Source: Hymenopus coronatus (lineage: Eukaryota; Arthropoda; Insecta; Mantodea; Hymenopodidae). Taken from it: 64,000 bases of DNA. A program made the translations under genes and the position numbers. The stretch spans positions 96,856,001-96,920,000 of the forward strand of contig CM060883.1 of assembly GCA_030762935.1 (NCBI GenBank), read 5' to 3'. The notes under the pieces are model-generated. The model made no database searches. It saw nothing but the letters and a program-made list of their open reading frames with translations, and was not told where the DNA came from. Positions 38,501 to 51,732 of this stretch are shown here, piece by piece (the first letter of the stretch is position 1; each line of letters opens with the position of its first letter).

Positions 38501-40686
38501 ATGGTTTCGGCTGATTGAGATTGTGTAGCATAATTATTAACAGCGAATCTTGTTCCGTTGCACAGTTTCGGCTGATTGAGATTGTGTAGCATAATTATTA
38601 ACAGCGAGTCTTTTTCCGTTGCACAGCTTCGGATGATTGAGATTGTGTAGCATAATTATTAACAGCGAGTCTTGTTTCCTTGCACAGTTTTGGCTGATTG
38701 AGATTGTGTATCATAATTATTAACAGCGAGTCTTTTTGCACAGTTTCGGCTGATTGAGGTTGTGTAGCATAATTATTAACTGCGAATCTTGTTGCACAGT
38801 TTCGGCTGATTGAGATTGTGTAGCATAATTATTAACAGCGAGTCTTGTTGCACAGTTTGGAGTGATTGAGATTGCGTAGCATAGTTATTAACAGCGAGTC
38901 TTGTTGCACAGTTTCGGCTGATTAAGATTGTGTAGCATAATTATTAACAGCGAGTCTTGTTGCACAGTTTCGGCTGATTGAGATTGCGTAGCATAATTAT
39001 TAACAGCGAGTCTTGTTTCCTTGCACAGTTACGGCTGATTGAGATTGTGTATCATAATTATTAAAATGCGAGTCTTGTTGCACAGTTTCGGCTGATTGAG
39101 ACTGTGTAGCATGATTATTAACAGCAAGTCTTGTTGCACAGTTTAGCCTAAGTTAGATTGTGTAGCATAATTATTAACAGCGAGTCTTGTTCCGTTGCAC
39201 AGTTTCGGCTGATTGAGATTGCGTGGCATAATAATTAACAGCGAGTCTTGTTCCATTGCAAAGTTTCGGCAGATTGAGATTGCGTATCCTAATTATTAAC
39301 TGCGAGACTTGTTCCGTTGCACAGTTTCGTCTGTTTGAGATTGTGTAGCATACATATTAAGAGCGAGTTTTGTTATCTTGCAGAATTTCGGCTGATTGAG
39401 ATTGTGTTGCATAATTATTAACAGCGAGTCTTGTTTCTTTGCACAGTTTCGGCTGATTGAGATTGTGTAGCATAATTATTAACAGCGAGTCTTGTTACAC
39501 AGTTTGTGCTGATTGAGATTCTGTAGCATAATTAGTAAATGCGAGTCTTGTTCCATTGCACAGTTTCGGCTGATTGAGAATGCGTAGCATAATTATTAAC
39601 AGCGAGTTTTGTTGCACAATTTCAGCTGATTGAGATTGCGTAGCATGATTATTAACATCGAGTTTTGTTGCTCAGTTTGAGCTGATTGAGATGGCGTAGC
39701 ATAATTATTAACAGCGTGTCTTGGTCCGTTGCACAGATTCGGCTGATTGAGATTGTGTAGCATAATTATTAACAGCGAGTCTTGTTCCGTTGCACAGTTT
39801 CGGCTGATTGAGTTTGTGCAGCATAGTTATTAACAGCGAGTCTTGTTCCGTTGCACACTTTCGTCTGATTGAGATTGTGTAGCATAATTATTAACAGCTA
39901 GTCTTGTTCCGTTGCACAGTGTCGGCTAATTGAGATTGCGTAGCATAATTATTAACAGCGAGTCTTGTTCCGTTGCACAGTTTCGCCTGATTGAGATTGC
40001 GTATCATAATTATTAACAGCGAGTCTTGTTCCGTTGCCCAGTTTCGGCTGATTAAGAGTTTGTAGCATAATTATTAACAGTGAGTCTTGTTTCGTTGCAC
40101 AGTTTCGGCTGATTGAGATTGCGTATCATAATTAATAACTGCGAGTCTTGTTCTGTTGCACAGTTTCGGCTGATTGAGATTGCTTTTCATAATTATTAAT
40201 AGCGAGTCTTGTTTCCTTGCACAATTTCGGCTGATTGTGATTGTGTAGCATAATTATTAACAGCGAGTCTTGTTTCCTTGCACAATTTCGGCTGATTGAG
40301 ATTGTGTAGCATACTTATTAACAGCGAGTGTTGTTCCGTTGCCCAGTTTCGCCAGATTGACATTGTGTAGCATAATTATTAACAGTGAGGCTTGGTTCGT
40401 TGCACAGTGTCGGCTGATTGAGAGTGCGTAGCATAATTATTAATAGCGAGTCTTGTTCCGTTGCACAGTTTCGGCTGATTGAAATTGTGTATCATAATTA
40501 TTAACAGCGAGTCTTGTTGCACAGTTTCGGCTGATTGAGATTGCGTAGCATAATTATTAACAGCGAGTCTTGTTTCCTTGCACAGTTTCGGCTGATTGAG
40601 ATTGTGTATCATAATTATTAACAGCGGGTCTAGATGCACAATTTCGGCTGATTGAGATTGCGTAGCATAATTATTAACAGCGAGTT

Positions 40687-43271
40687 TTGTTCCGTTGCGC
40701 AGTTTCGGCTGTTTGAGATTGTGTAGCATACATATTAACAGCGAGTTTTGTTATCTTGCAGAATTTCGGCTGATTGAGATTGTGCTGCATAATTATTAAC
40801 AGCGAGTCTTGTTTCCTTGCACAATTTCGGCTGATTGAGATTGTGTAGCATAATTATTAACAGCGATTCTTGTTACACAGTTTGGGCTGATTGAGATTCT
40901 GTAGCATAATTAGTAAAGGCGAGTCTTGTTCCTTTGCACAGTTTCGGCTGATTGAGATTGTGTAGCATAATTATTAACAGCGAGTCTTGTTCCGTTGCAC
41001 AGTTTCGGCTGATTGAGTCTGTGCAGCATAGTTATTAACAGCGAGTCTTGTTCCGTTGCACACTTTCGTCTGATTGAGATTGTGTAGCATAATTATTAAC
41101 AGCGACTCTTGTTCCGTTGCACAGTTTCGCCTGATTGAGATTGCGTATCATAATTATTAACAGCGAGTCTTGTTCCGTTGCCCAGTTTCGGTTGATTAAG
41201 ATTTTGTAGCATAATTATTAACAGTGAGTCATGTTTCGTTGCACAGTTTCGGCTGATTGAGATTGCGTATCATAATTAATAAATGCGAGTCTTGTTCTGT
41301 TGCACAGTTTCGGCTGATTGAGATTGCTTTTCATAATTATTAATAGCGAGTCTTGTTTCCTTGCACAATTTCGGCTGATTGTGATTGTGTAGCATAATTA
41401 TTAACAGCGAGTCTTGTTTCCTTGCACAATTTCGGCTGATTGAGATTGTGTAGCATACTTATTAACAGCGAGTGTTGTTCCGTTGCACAGTTTCGCCAGA
41501 TTGACATTGTGTAGCATAATTATTAACAGTGAGGCTTGTTTCGTTGCACAGTGTCGGCTGATTGAAATTGTGTATCATAATTATTAACAGCGAGTCTTGT
41601 TGCACAGTTTCGGCTGATTGAGATTGCGTAGCATAATTATTAACAGCGAGTCTTGTTTCCTTGCACAGTTTCGGCTGATTGAGATTGTGTATCATAATTA
41701 TTAACAGCGGGTCTAGATGCACAATTTCGGCTGATTGAGATTGCCTAGCATAATTATTAACAGCGAGTTTTGTTTCGATGCACAGTTTCGGCCGATTGAG
41801 ATTGTGTAGCATAATTATTAACAGCGAGTCTTGTTCCGTTGCACAGCTTCGGATGATTGAGATTGTGTAGCATAATTATTAACAGCGAGTCTTGTTTCCT
41901 TGCACAATTTTTGCTGATTGAGATTGTGTATCATAATTATTAACAGCGAGACTTTTTGCACAGTTTCGGCTGATTGAGGTTGTGTAGCTTAATTATTAAC
42001 TGCGAGTCTTGTTGCACAGTTTCGGCTGATTGAGATTGTGTAGCATAATTATTAACACCAAGTCTTGTTGCACAGTTTGGACTGATTGAGATTGCGTAGC
42101 ATAATTATTAACAGCGAGTCTTGTTGCACAGTTTCGGCTGATTGAGATTGTGTAGCATAATTATTAACAGCGAGTCTTGTTGCACAGTTTCGGCTGATTG
42201 AGATTGCGTAGCACAATTATTAACAGCGAGTCTTGTTTCCTTGCACAGTTTTGGCTGATTGAGATTGTGTATCATAATTATTAACAGCGAGTCTTTTTGC
42301 ACAGTTTCGGCTGATTGAGGTTGTGTAGCTTAATTATTAACTGCGAGTCTTGTTGCACAGTTTCGGCTGATTGAGATTGTGTAGCATAATTATTAACAGC
42401 AAGTCTTGTTGCACAGTTTGGACTGATTGAGATTGCGTAGCATGATTATTAACAGCAAGTCTTGTTGCACAGTTTCGCCTAAGTGAGATTGTGTAGCATA
42501 ATTATTAACAGCGAGTCTTGTTCCGTTGCACAGTTTCGGCTGATTGAGATTGCGTAGCATAATTATTAACAGCGAGTCTTGTTCCGTTGCAAAGTTTCGG
42601 CAGATTGAGATTGCGTATCCTAATTATTAAAAGCGAGACTTGTTCCGTTGCGCAGTTTCGGCTGTTTGATATTGTGTAGCATACATATTAACAGCGAGTT
42701 TTGTTATCTTGCAGAATTTCGGCTGATTGAGATTGTGCTGCATAATTATTAACAGCGAGTCTTGTTTCCTTGCACAATTTCGGCTGATTGAGATTGAGTA
42801 GCATAATTATTAACAGCGAGGCTTGTTACACAGTTTGGGCTGATTGAGATTCTGTAGCATAATTAGTAAAGGCGAGTCTTGTTCCGTTGCACAGTTTCGG
42901 CTGATTGAGATTGTGTAGCATAATTATTAACAGCGAGTCTTGTTGCACAGTTTCGGCTGATTGAGACTGTGTAGCATGATTATTAATAGCAAGTCTTGTT
43001 GCACAGTTTCGCCTAAGTGAGATTGTGTAGCATAATTATTAACAGCGAGTCTTGTTCCGTTGCACAGTTTCGGCTGATTGAGATTGCGTAGCATAATTAT
43101 TAACAGCCAGTCTTGTTCCGTTGCAAAGTTTCGGCAGATTGAGATTGCGCATCCTAATTATTAACAGCGAGACTTGTTCCGTTGCGCAGTTTCGGCTGTT
43201 TGAGATTGTGTAGCATACATATTAACAGCGAGTTTTGTTATCTTGCAGAATTTCGGCTGATTGAGATTGTG
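40687..43271 (+). repeat. Nested 2,585-bp repeat, copy 3 (in block copy 2)
   Basis: This is the counterpart of 25,443-28,027 at +15,244 bp. It carries the same private marks, such as GAGTCTGTGCAGC at about 41,016 and GCGCATCC at about 43,147. It has no independent changes that I could find. Confidence 0.88.
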
Positions 43272-45252
43272 TTGCATAATTATTAACAGCGAGTCTTGTT
43301 TCTTTGCACAGTTTCGGCTGATTGAGATTGTGTAGCATAATTATTAACAGCGAGTCTTGTTACACAGTTTGTGCTGATTGAGATTCTGTAGCATAATTAG
43401 TAAATGCGAGTCTTGTTCCATTGCACAGTTTCGGCTGATTGAGAATGCGTAGCATAATTATTAACAGCGAGTTTTGTTGCACAATTTCAGCTGATTGAGA
43501 TTGCGTAGCATGATTATTAACATCGAGTTTTGTTGCTCAGTTTGAGCTGATTGAGATGGCGTAGCATAATTATTAACAGCGTGTCTTGGTCCGTTGCACA
43601 GATTCGGCTGATTGAGATTGTGTAGCATAATTATTAACAGCGAGTCTTGTTCCGTTGCACAGTTTCGGCTGATTGAGTTTGTGCAGCATAGTTATTAACA
43701 GCGAGTCTTGTTCCGTTGCACACTTTCGTCTGATTGAGATTGTGTAGCATAATTATTAACAGCTAGTCTTGTTCCGTTGCACAGTGTCGGCTAATTGAGA
43801 TTGCGTAGCATAATTATTAACAGCGAGTCTTGTTCCGTTGCACAGTTTCGCCTGATTGAGATTGCGTATCATAATTATTAACAGCGAGTCTTGTTCCGTT
43901 GCCCAGTTTCGGCTGATTAAGAGTTTGTAGCATAATTATTAACAGTGAGTCTTGTTTCGTTCACAGTTTCGGCTGATTGAGATTGCGTATCATAATTAAT
44001 AACTGCGAGTCTTGTTCTGTTGCACAGTTTCGGCTGATTGAGATTGCTTTTCATAATTATTAATAGCGAGTCTTGTTTCCTTGCACAATTTCGGCTGATT
44101 GTGATTGTGTAGCATAATTATTAACAGCGAGTCTTGTTTCCTTGCACAATTTCGGCTGATTGAGATTGTGTAGCATACTTATTAACAGCGAGTGTTGTTC
44201 CGTTGCCCAGTTTCGCCAGATTGACATTGTGTAGCATAATTATTAACAGTGAGGCTTGGTTCGTTGCACAGTGTCGGCTGATTGAGAGTGCGTAGCATAA
44301 TTATTAATAGCGAGTCTTGTTCCGTTGCACAGTTTCGGCTGATTGAAATTGTGTATCATAATTATTAACAGCGAGTCTTGTTGCACAGTTTCGGCTGATT
44401 GAGATTGCGTAGCATAATTATTAACAGCGAGTCTTGTTTCCTTGCACAGTTTCGGCTGATTGAGATTGTGTATCATAATTATTAACAGCGGGTCTAGATG
44501 CACAATTTCGGCTGATTGAGATTGCGTAGCATAATTATTAACAGCGAGTTTTGTTTCGTTGCACAGTTTCGGCTGATTGAGATTGTGTAGCATAATTATT
44601 AACAGCGAGTCTTGTTTCCTTGCACAGTTTTGGCTGATTGAGATTGTGTATCATAATTATTAACAGCAGGTCTTTTTGCACAGTTTCGGCTGATTGAGGT
44701 TGTGTAGCTTAATTATTAACTGCGAGTCTTGTTGCACAGTTTCGGCTGATTGAGATTGTGTAGCATAATTATTAACAGCAAGTCTTGTTGCACAGTTTGG
44801 ACTGATTGAGATTGCGTAGCATAATTATTAACAGCGAGTCTTGTTGCACAGTTTCGGCTGATTGAGATTGCGTAGCATAATTATTAACAGCGAGTCTTGT
44901 TTCCTTGCACAGTTACGGCTGATTGAGATTGTGTATCATAATTATTAACAGCGAGTCTTGTTCCGTTGCACAGTTTCGCCTGATTGAGATTGTGTAGCAT
45001 AATTATTAACAGCGAGTCTTGTTGCACAGTTTCGGCTGATTGAGACTGTGTAGCATGATTATTAACAGCAAGTCTTGTTGCACAGTTTCGCCTAAGTGAG
45101 ATTGTGTAGCATAATTATTAACAGCGAGTCTTGTTCCGTTGCACAGTTTCGGCTGATTGAGATTGCGTAGCATAATTATTAACAGCGAGTCTTGTTCCGT
45201 TGCAAAGTTTCGGCAGATTGAGATTGCGTATCCTAATTATTAACAGCGAGAC

Positions 45253-47837
45253 TTGTTCCGTTGCGCAGTTTCGGCTGTTTGAGATTGTGTAGCATACATA
45301 TTAACAGCGAGTTTTGTTATCTTGCAGAATTTCGGCTGATTGAGGTTGTGCTGCATAATTATTAACAGCGAGTCTTGTTTCCTTGCACAATTTCGGCTGA
45401 TTGAGATTGTGTAGCATAATTATTAACAGCGATTCTTGTTACACAGTTTGGGCTGATTGAGATTCTGTAGCATAATTAGTAAAGGCCAGTCTTGTTCCTT
45501 TGCACAGTTTCGGCTGATTGAGATTGTGTAGCATAATTATTAACAGCGAGTCTTGTTCCGTTGCACAGTTTCGGCTGATTGAGTTTGTGCAGCATAGTTA
45601 TTAACAGCGAGTCTTGTTCCGTTGCACACTTTCGTCTGATTGAGATTGTGTAGCATAATTATTAACAGCGACTCTTGTTCCGTTGCACAGTTTCGCCTGA
45701 TTGAGATTGCGTATCATAATTATTAACAGCGAGTCTTGTTCCGTTGCCCAGTTTCGGTTGATTAAGATTTTGTAGCATAATTATTAACAGTGAGTCATGT
45801 TTCGTTGCACAGTTTCGGCTGATTGAGATTGCGTATCATAATTAATAAATGCGAGTCTTGTTCTGTTGCACAGTTTCGGCTGATTGAGATTGCTTTTCAT
45901 AATTATTAATAGCGAGTCTTGTTTCCTTGCACAATTTCGGCTGATTGTGATTGTGTAGCATAATTATTAACAGCGAGTCTTGTTTCCTTGCACAATTTCG
46001 GCTGATTGAGATTGTGTAGCATACTTATTAACAGCGAGTGTTGTTCCGTTGCACAGTTTCGCCAGATTGACATTGTGTAGCATAATTATTAACAGTGAGG
46101 CTTGTTTCGTTGCACAGTGTCGGCTGATTGAAATTGTGTATCATAATTATTAACAGCGAGTCTTGTTGCACAGTTTCGGCTGATTGAGATTGCGTAGCAT
46201 AATTATTAACAGCGAGTCTTGTTTCCTTGCACAGTTTCGGCTGATTGAGATTGTGTATCATAATTATTAACAGCGGGTCTAGATGCACAATTTCGGCTGA
46301 TTGAGATTGCCTAGCATAATTATTAACAGCGAGTTTTGTTTCGATGCACAGTTTCGGCCGATTGAGATTGTGTAGCATAATTATTAACAGCGAGTCTTGT
46401 TCCGTTGCACAGCTTCGGATGATTGAGATTGTGTAGCATAATTATTAACAGCGAGATTTGTTTCCTTGCACAATTTTTGCTGATTGAGATTGTGTATCAT
46501 AATTATTAACAGCGAGACTTTTTGCACAGTTTCGGCTGATTGAGGTTGTGTAGCTTAATTATTAACTGCGAGTCTTGTTGCACAGTTTCGGCTGATTGAG
46601 ATTGTGTAGCATAATTATTAACACCAAGTCTTGTTGCACAGTTTGGACTGATTGAGATTGCGTAGCATAATTATTAACAGCGAGTCTTGTTGCACAGTTT
46701 CGGCTGATTGAGATTGTGTAGCATAATTATTAACAGCGAGTCTTGTTGCACAGTTTCGGCTGATTGAGATTGCGTAGCACAATTATTAACAGCGAGTCTT
46801 GTTTCCTTGCACAGTTTTGGCTGATTGAGATTGTGTATCATAATTATTAACAGCGAGTCTTTTTGCACAGTTTCGGCTGATTGAGGTTGTGTAGCTTAAT
46901 TATTAACTGCGAGTCTTGTTGCACAGTTTCGGCTGATTGAGATTGTGTAGCATAATTATTAACAGCAAGTCTTGTTGCACAGTTTGGACTGATTGAGATT
47001 GCGTAGCATGATTATTAACAGCAAGTCTTGTTGCACAGTTTCGCCTAAGTGAGATTGTGTAGCATAATTATTAACAGCGAGTCTTGTTCCGTTGCACAGT
47101 TTCGGCTGATTGAGATTGCGTAGCATAATTATTAACAGCGAGTCTTGTTCCGTTGCAAAGTTTCGGCAGATTGAGATTGCGTATCCTAATTATTAAAAGC
47201 GAGACTTGTTCCGTTGCGCAGTTTCGGCTGTTTGATATTGTGTAGCATACATATTAACAGCGAGTTTTGTTATCTTGCAGAATTTCGGCTGATTGAGATT
47301 GTGCTGCATAATTATTAACAGCGAGTCTTGTTTCCTTGCACAATTTCGGCTGATTGAGATTGAGTAGCATAATTATTAACAGCGAGGCTTGTTACACAGT
47401 TTGGGCTGATTGAGATTCTGTAGCATAATTAGTAAAGGCGAGTCTTGTTCCGTTGCACAGTTTCGGCTGATTGAGATTGTGTAGCATAATTATTAACAGC
47501 GAGTCTTGTTGCACAGTTTCGGCTGATTGAGACTGTGTAGCATGATTATTAATAGCAAGTCTTGTTGCACAGTTTCGCCTTAGTGAGATTGTGTAGCATA
47601 ATTATTAACAGCGAGTCTTGTTCCGTTGCACAGTTTCGGCTGATTGAGATTGCGTAGCATAATTATTAACAGCCAGTCTTGTTCCGTTGCAAAGTTTCGG
47701 CAGATTGAGATTGCGCATCCTAATTATTAACAGCGAGACTTGTTCCGTTGCGCAGTTTCGGCTGTTTGAGATTGTGTAGCATACATATTAACAGCGAGTT
47801 TTGTTATCTTGCAGAATTTCGGCTGATTGAGATTGTG
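45253..47837 (+). repeat. Nested 2,585-bp repeat, copy 4 (in block copy 2)
   Basis: This is the counterpart of 30,009-32,593 at +15,244 bp. It shares GCGAGATTTG at about 46,453 and CGCCTTAGTGAG at about 47,576 with that copy and differs from copies 1 and 3 at the same sites. Confidence 0.88.
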
Positions 47838-50720
47838 CTGCATAATTATTAACAGCGAGTCTTGTTTCCTTGCACAATTTCGGCTGATTGAGATTGTGTA
47901 GCATAATTATTAACAGCGAGTCTTGTTACACAGTTTGGGCTGATTGAGATTCTGTAGCATAATTAGTAAAAGCGAGTCTTGTTCCGTTGCACAGTTTCGG
48001 CTGATTGAGATTGCTTAGCATAATTATTAACAGCGAGTTTTGTTGCACAATTTCAGCTGATTGAGATTGCGTAGCATGATTATTAACATCGAGTTTTGTT
48101 GCTCAGTTTCGGCTGATTGAGATGGCGTAGCATAATTATTAACAGCGAGTCTTGTTCCGTTGCACAGATTCGGCTGATTGAGATTGTGTAGCATAATTAT
48201 TAACAGCGAGTCTTGTTCCGTTGCACAGTTTCGGCTGATTGAGTTTGTGCAGCATAGTTATTAACAGCGAGTCTTGTTCCGTTGCACACTTTCGTCTGAT
48301 TGAGATTGTGTAGCATAATTATTAACAGCGACTCTTGTTCCGTTGCACAGTGTCTGCTGATTGAGATTGCGTAGCATAATTATTAACAGCGAGTCTTGTT
48401 CCGTTGCACAGTTTCGGCTGATTGAGATTGCGTATCATAATTATTAACAGCGAGTCTTGTTCCGTTGCCCAGTTTCGGCTGATTGAGATTGTGTAGCATA
48501 ATTATTAACAGTGAGTCTTGTTTCGTTGCACAGTTTCGGCTAATTGAGATTGCGTATCATAATTAATAACTGAGAGTCTTGTTCTGTTGCACAGTTTCGG
48601 CTGATTGAGATTGCTTATCATAATAATTAATAGCGAGTCTTGTTTCCTTGCACAATTTCGGCTGATTGAGATTGTGTAACATAATTATTAACAGCGAGTC
48701 TTGTTTCCTTGCACAATTTCGGCTGATTGAGATTGTGTAGCATACTTATTAACAGCGAGTGTTGTTCCGTTGCACAGTTTCGCCAGATTGACTTTGTGTA
48801 GCATAATTATTAACAGTGAGTCTTGTTCCGTTGCACAGTTTCGGCTGATTGAAATTGTGTATCATAATTATTAACAGCTAGTCTTGTTGCACAGTTTCGG
48901 CTGATTGAGATTGCGTAGCATAATTATTAACAGCGAGTCTTGCTTCCTTGCACAGTTTCGGCTGATTGAGATTGTGTATCATAACTATTAACAGCTAGTC
49001 TTGTTGCACAGTTTCGGCTGATAGATATTGCGTAGCATAATTATTAACAGCGAGTCTTGTTTCCTTGCACAGTTTCGGCTGATTGAGATTACGTATCATA
49101 ATTATTAGCATCGAGTCATGTTCCGTTGCACAGTTTCGGCTGATTGAGATTGCGTATCATAATTATTAACAGCGAGTCTTGTTCCGTTGCCCAGTTTCGG
49201 CTGATTGAGATTGTGTAGCATAATTATTAACAGCCAGTCTTGTTTCCTTGCACAATTTCGGCTGATTGAGATTGTGTTTCATAATTATTAACAGCAAGTC
49301 TTGTTGCACAGTTTCGGCTGATTGAGATTGTGTAGCATAATTATTAACAGCGAGCCTTGTTGCACAGTTTCGGCTGATTGAGACTGTGTAGCCTGATTAT
49401 TAACAGCGAGTCTTGTTCCGTTGCACAGTTTCGGCTGATTGAGATCGTGTATCATAATTATTAACAGCGAGTCTTGTTGCACATTTTTGGTTGATTGAGA
49501 TTGTGTATCATAATTATTAACAGCGAGTGCTGTTGCACAGTTTCGGCTGATTGAGATGGTGTATCATATTTCTTAACAGCGAGTCTTGTTCCGTTGCATA
49601 GTTTCGGCTGATTGAGATTGTGTATCATAATTATTAACAGCGAGTCTTTTGCACAGTTTCTGCTGATTGAGATTGTGTATCATAATTATTAACAGCGAGT
49701 CTTGTTGCACAGTTTCGGCTGATTGAGTTTGTGAATCATAATTATTAACAGCGAGCCTTTTTGCACAGTTTCGGCTGATTGAGGATGTGTAGCATAATTA
49801 TTAACTGCGAGTGTTAATGCACAGTTTCGGCTGATTGAGATTGTGTAGCATAATTATTAACAGCGAGTCTTGTTGCACAGTTTCGGCTGATTGAGATTGC
49901 GTAGCATATTTATTAACAACGAGTTTGGTTGCACAATTTCAGCTGATTGAGATTTCGTAGCATGATTCTTAACATCGAGTTTTGTTGCTCAGTTTCGGCT
50001 GATTGAGATTGCGTAGCATAATTATAAACAGCGAGTCTTGTTGCGCAGTTTAGGCTGATTGAGATTGCCTAGCATAATTATTAACAGCGAGTCTTGTTGC
50101 ACAATTTCGGCTGATTGAGATTGCGTAGCATAATTAATAACAGCGAGTCTTGTTGCACAGTTTCGGCTTATTGAGATTGTGTATCATTATCATTAACAGC
50201 GATTCTTGTTCCTCTGCACAGTTTCTGCTGATTGAGATTGCGTAGCATAAATATTAACAGTGATTCTTGTTCCGTTGCACAGTTTCGGCTGATTGAGATT
50301 GTGTAGCATAAGTATTAACAGCTAGTCTTGTACCGTTGCACAGTTTCGGCTGATTGAGATTGCGTAGCATAATTATTAACAGCGAGTCTTGTTTCCTTGC
50401 ACAGTTTCGGCTGATTGAGATTGTGTATCATAATTATTAACAAGGAGCCTTGTTGCACAGTTTCGGCTGATTGAAATTCTGTAGCATAATTTTTAACAGC
50501 GAGTCTTGTTCCGTTGCACAGTTTCAGCTGATTGAGATTGTGTAGGATCATTAATAACAGCGGGTCTTGTTCCGTTGCACAGTTTCGGGTGATTGGGTTG
50601 TGTAGCATAATTAATAAAAGCGAGTCTTGTTCCGTTGCACAGTTTCGGCTGATTGAGATTGCGTAGCATAATCATTAACGTCGAGACTTGTTCCGTTGCA
50701 CGGTTTCAGCAGATTGAGAA

Positions 50721-51315
50721 GGTGTATCATAATTATTAACAGCGAGTCTTGTTGCACAGTTTCGGCTGATTGAGATTGCGTAGCATAATTATTAACAGCG
50801 AGTCTTGTTTCCTTGCACAGTTTCTGCTGATTGAGATTGTGTAACCTGATTATTAACAGCGAGTCTTGTTGTACAGTTTCGGCTGATTGAGATTGTGTAG
50901 CATAATTATTAACAGTGAGTCGTGTTCCGTTGCACAGATTCGGCTGTTTGAGATTACGTAGCATAATTAATAACAGCGAGTCTTGTTCTGTTGCACAGTT
51001 TCGGCTGATTGAGATTGCTTATCATAATTATTAACAGCGAGGCTTGTTTCCTTGCACAATTTCGGCTGATTGTGATTGTGTAGCATAATTATTAACAGCG
51101 AGTCTTGTTGCACAGTTTGGGCTGATTGAGATTGTGTAGCATAATTATTAAAGGCGAGTCTTATTCCGTTGCACAGTTTCGGCTGATGGAGATTGCGTAG
51201 CATAATTATTAACAGCGAGTTTTGTTGCACAGATTCGGCTGATTGAGATTGTGTAGCATAATTATTAACAGCGAGTCTTGTTCCGGTGCACAGTTTCGGC
51301 TGACTGAGATTGTGT
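50721..51315 (+). repeat. Right-domain duplication, 1,012-bp offset, copy 1 (partner 51733-52326)
   Basis: The unit with GAGAAGGTGTATCAT and about nine following units recur 1,012 bp downstream. The offset equals 12 L plus 5 S monomers. A related series also appears around 59,640-60,200. It contains GCTTATCA, GATTGTGATTG, TTTGGGCTG, AAAGGCGAG, GCACAGATTCGG and TTCCGGTGCACAG units in that order. Confidence 0.82.
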
Positions 51316-51732
51316 AGCATAATTATTAACAGCGAGTCTTGTTGCCTTGCACAATTTCGTCTGATTGATATTGTGTAGCATAATTATTAACAGCGAGTTT
51401 TCTTTCCTTGCTCAATTTCGGCTGATTGAGATTGTTTAGCATAATTATTAACAGCGGGTCTTGTTACGTTGCACAGTTTCGGCTGATTGAGATTGTGTAA
51501 CATAATTATTAACAGCGAGTCTTGTTCCGTTGCACAGTTTCGGCTGATTGAGATTGCGTAGCATAATTATTAACAGCGGGTCTTGTTCCGTTGCACAATT
51601 TCGGCTGATTGAGATTGTGTATCATAATTATAAACAGCGAGTCTTGTTTCCTTGCACAGTTTCGGCTGATTGAGTTTGTGTATCATAATTATTAACAGCG
51701 GGTCTAGTTGCACAGTTTCTGCTGATTGAGAA

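Larger units (their letters stand above)
9689..46283 (+). repeat. Marker monomer with TCTAGA, 13 sites
   Basis: A variant unit reading AGCGGGTCTAGATGCAC creates the palindrome TCTAGA. I located it starting at 9,689, 14,276, 18,450, 21,374, 25,385, 26,468, 29,249, 31,034, 36,618, 40,629, 41,712, 44,493 and 46,278. The last five are the previous five shifted by 15,244. Spacings in the first part (4,587 and 4,174 bp) follow the loose higher-order repeat. In the right domain the related unit reads GGGTCTAGTTGC or GGGTCTAGTGGC and lacks the palindrome. It is a useful landmark for repeat phase. Confidence 0.88.
3571..47815 (+). repeat. Marker monomer GTTATCTTGCAGAA of left and middle domains
   Basis: A long unit with ATCTT as its 5-bp insert, followed by GCAGAATTTCGG or GCAAAATTTCGG, occurs at 3,571, 5,026, about 6,911, 8,493, 10,785, 13,019, 15,433, 17,193 and then repeatedly up to 47,803. 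It often follows a unit with CATACATATTAACAG or CAACATATTAACAG. I found none beyond 48 kb. It therefore separates the left and middle domains from the right one. Confidence 0.82.
33787..49030 (+). repeat. 15,244-bp tandem block, copy 2
   Basis: This is the second, apparently identical, copy and starts exactly where copy 1 ends. The match breaks at 49,031, where TATTGCGTA replaces TATTGTGTA, and from there the sequence belongs to another subfamily. No divergence was seen over 15 kb, in an array where other duplicates differ by point changes and monomer-sized indels. The event is therefore very recent, strongly homogenised, or an assembly error. All 13 strongest positional checks gave the same 15,244-bp offset. 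Confidence 0.93.
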
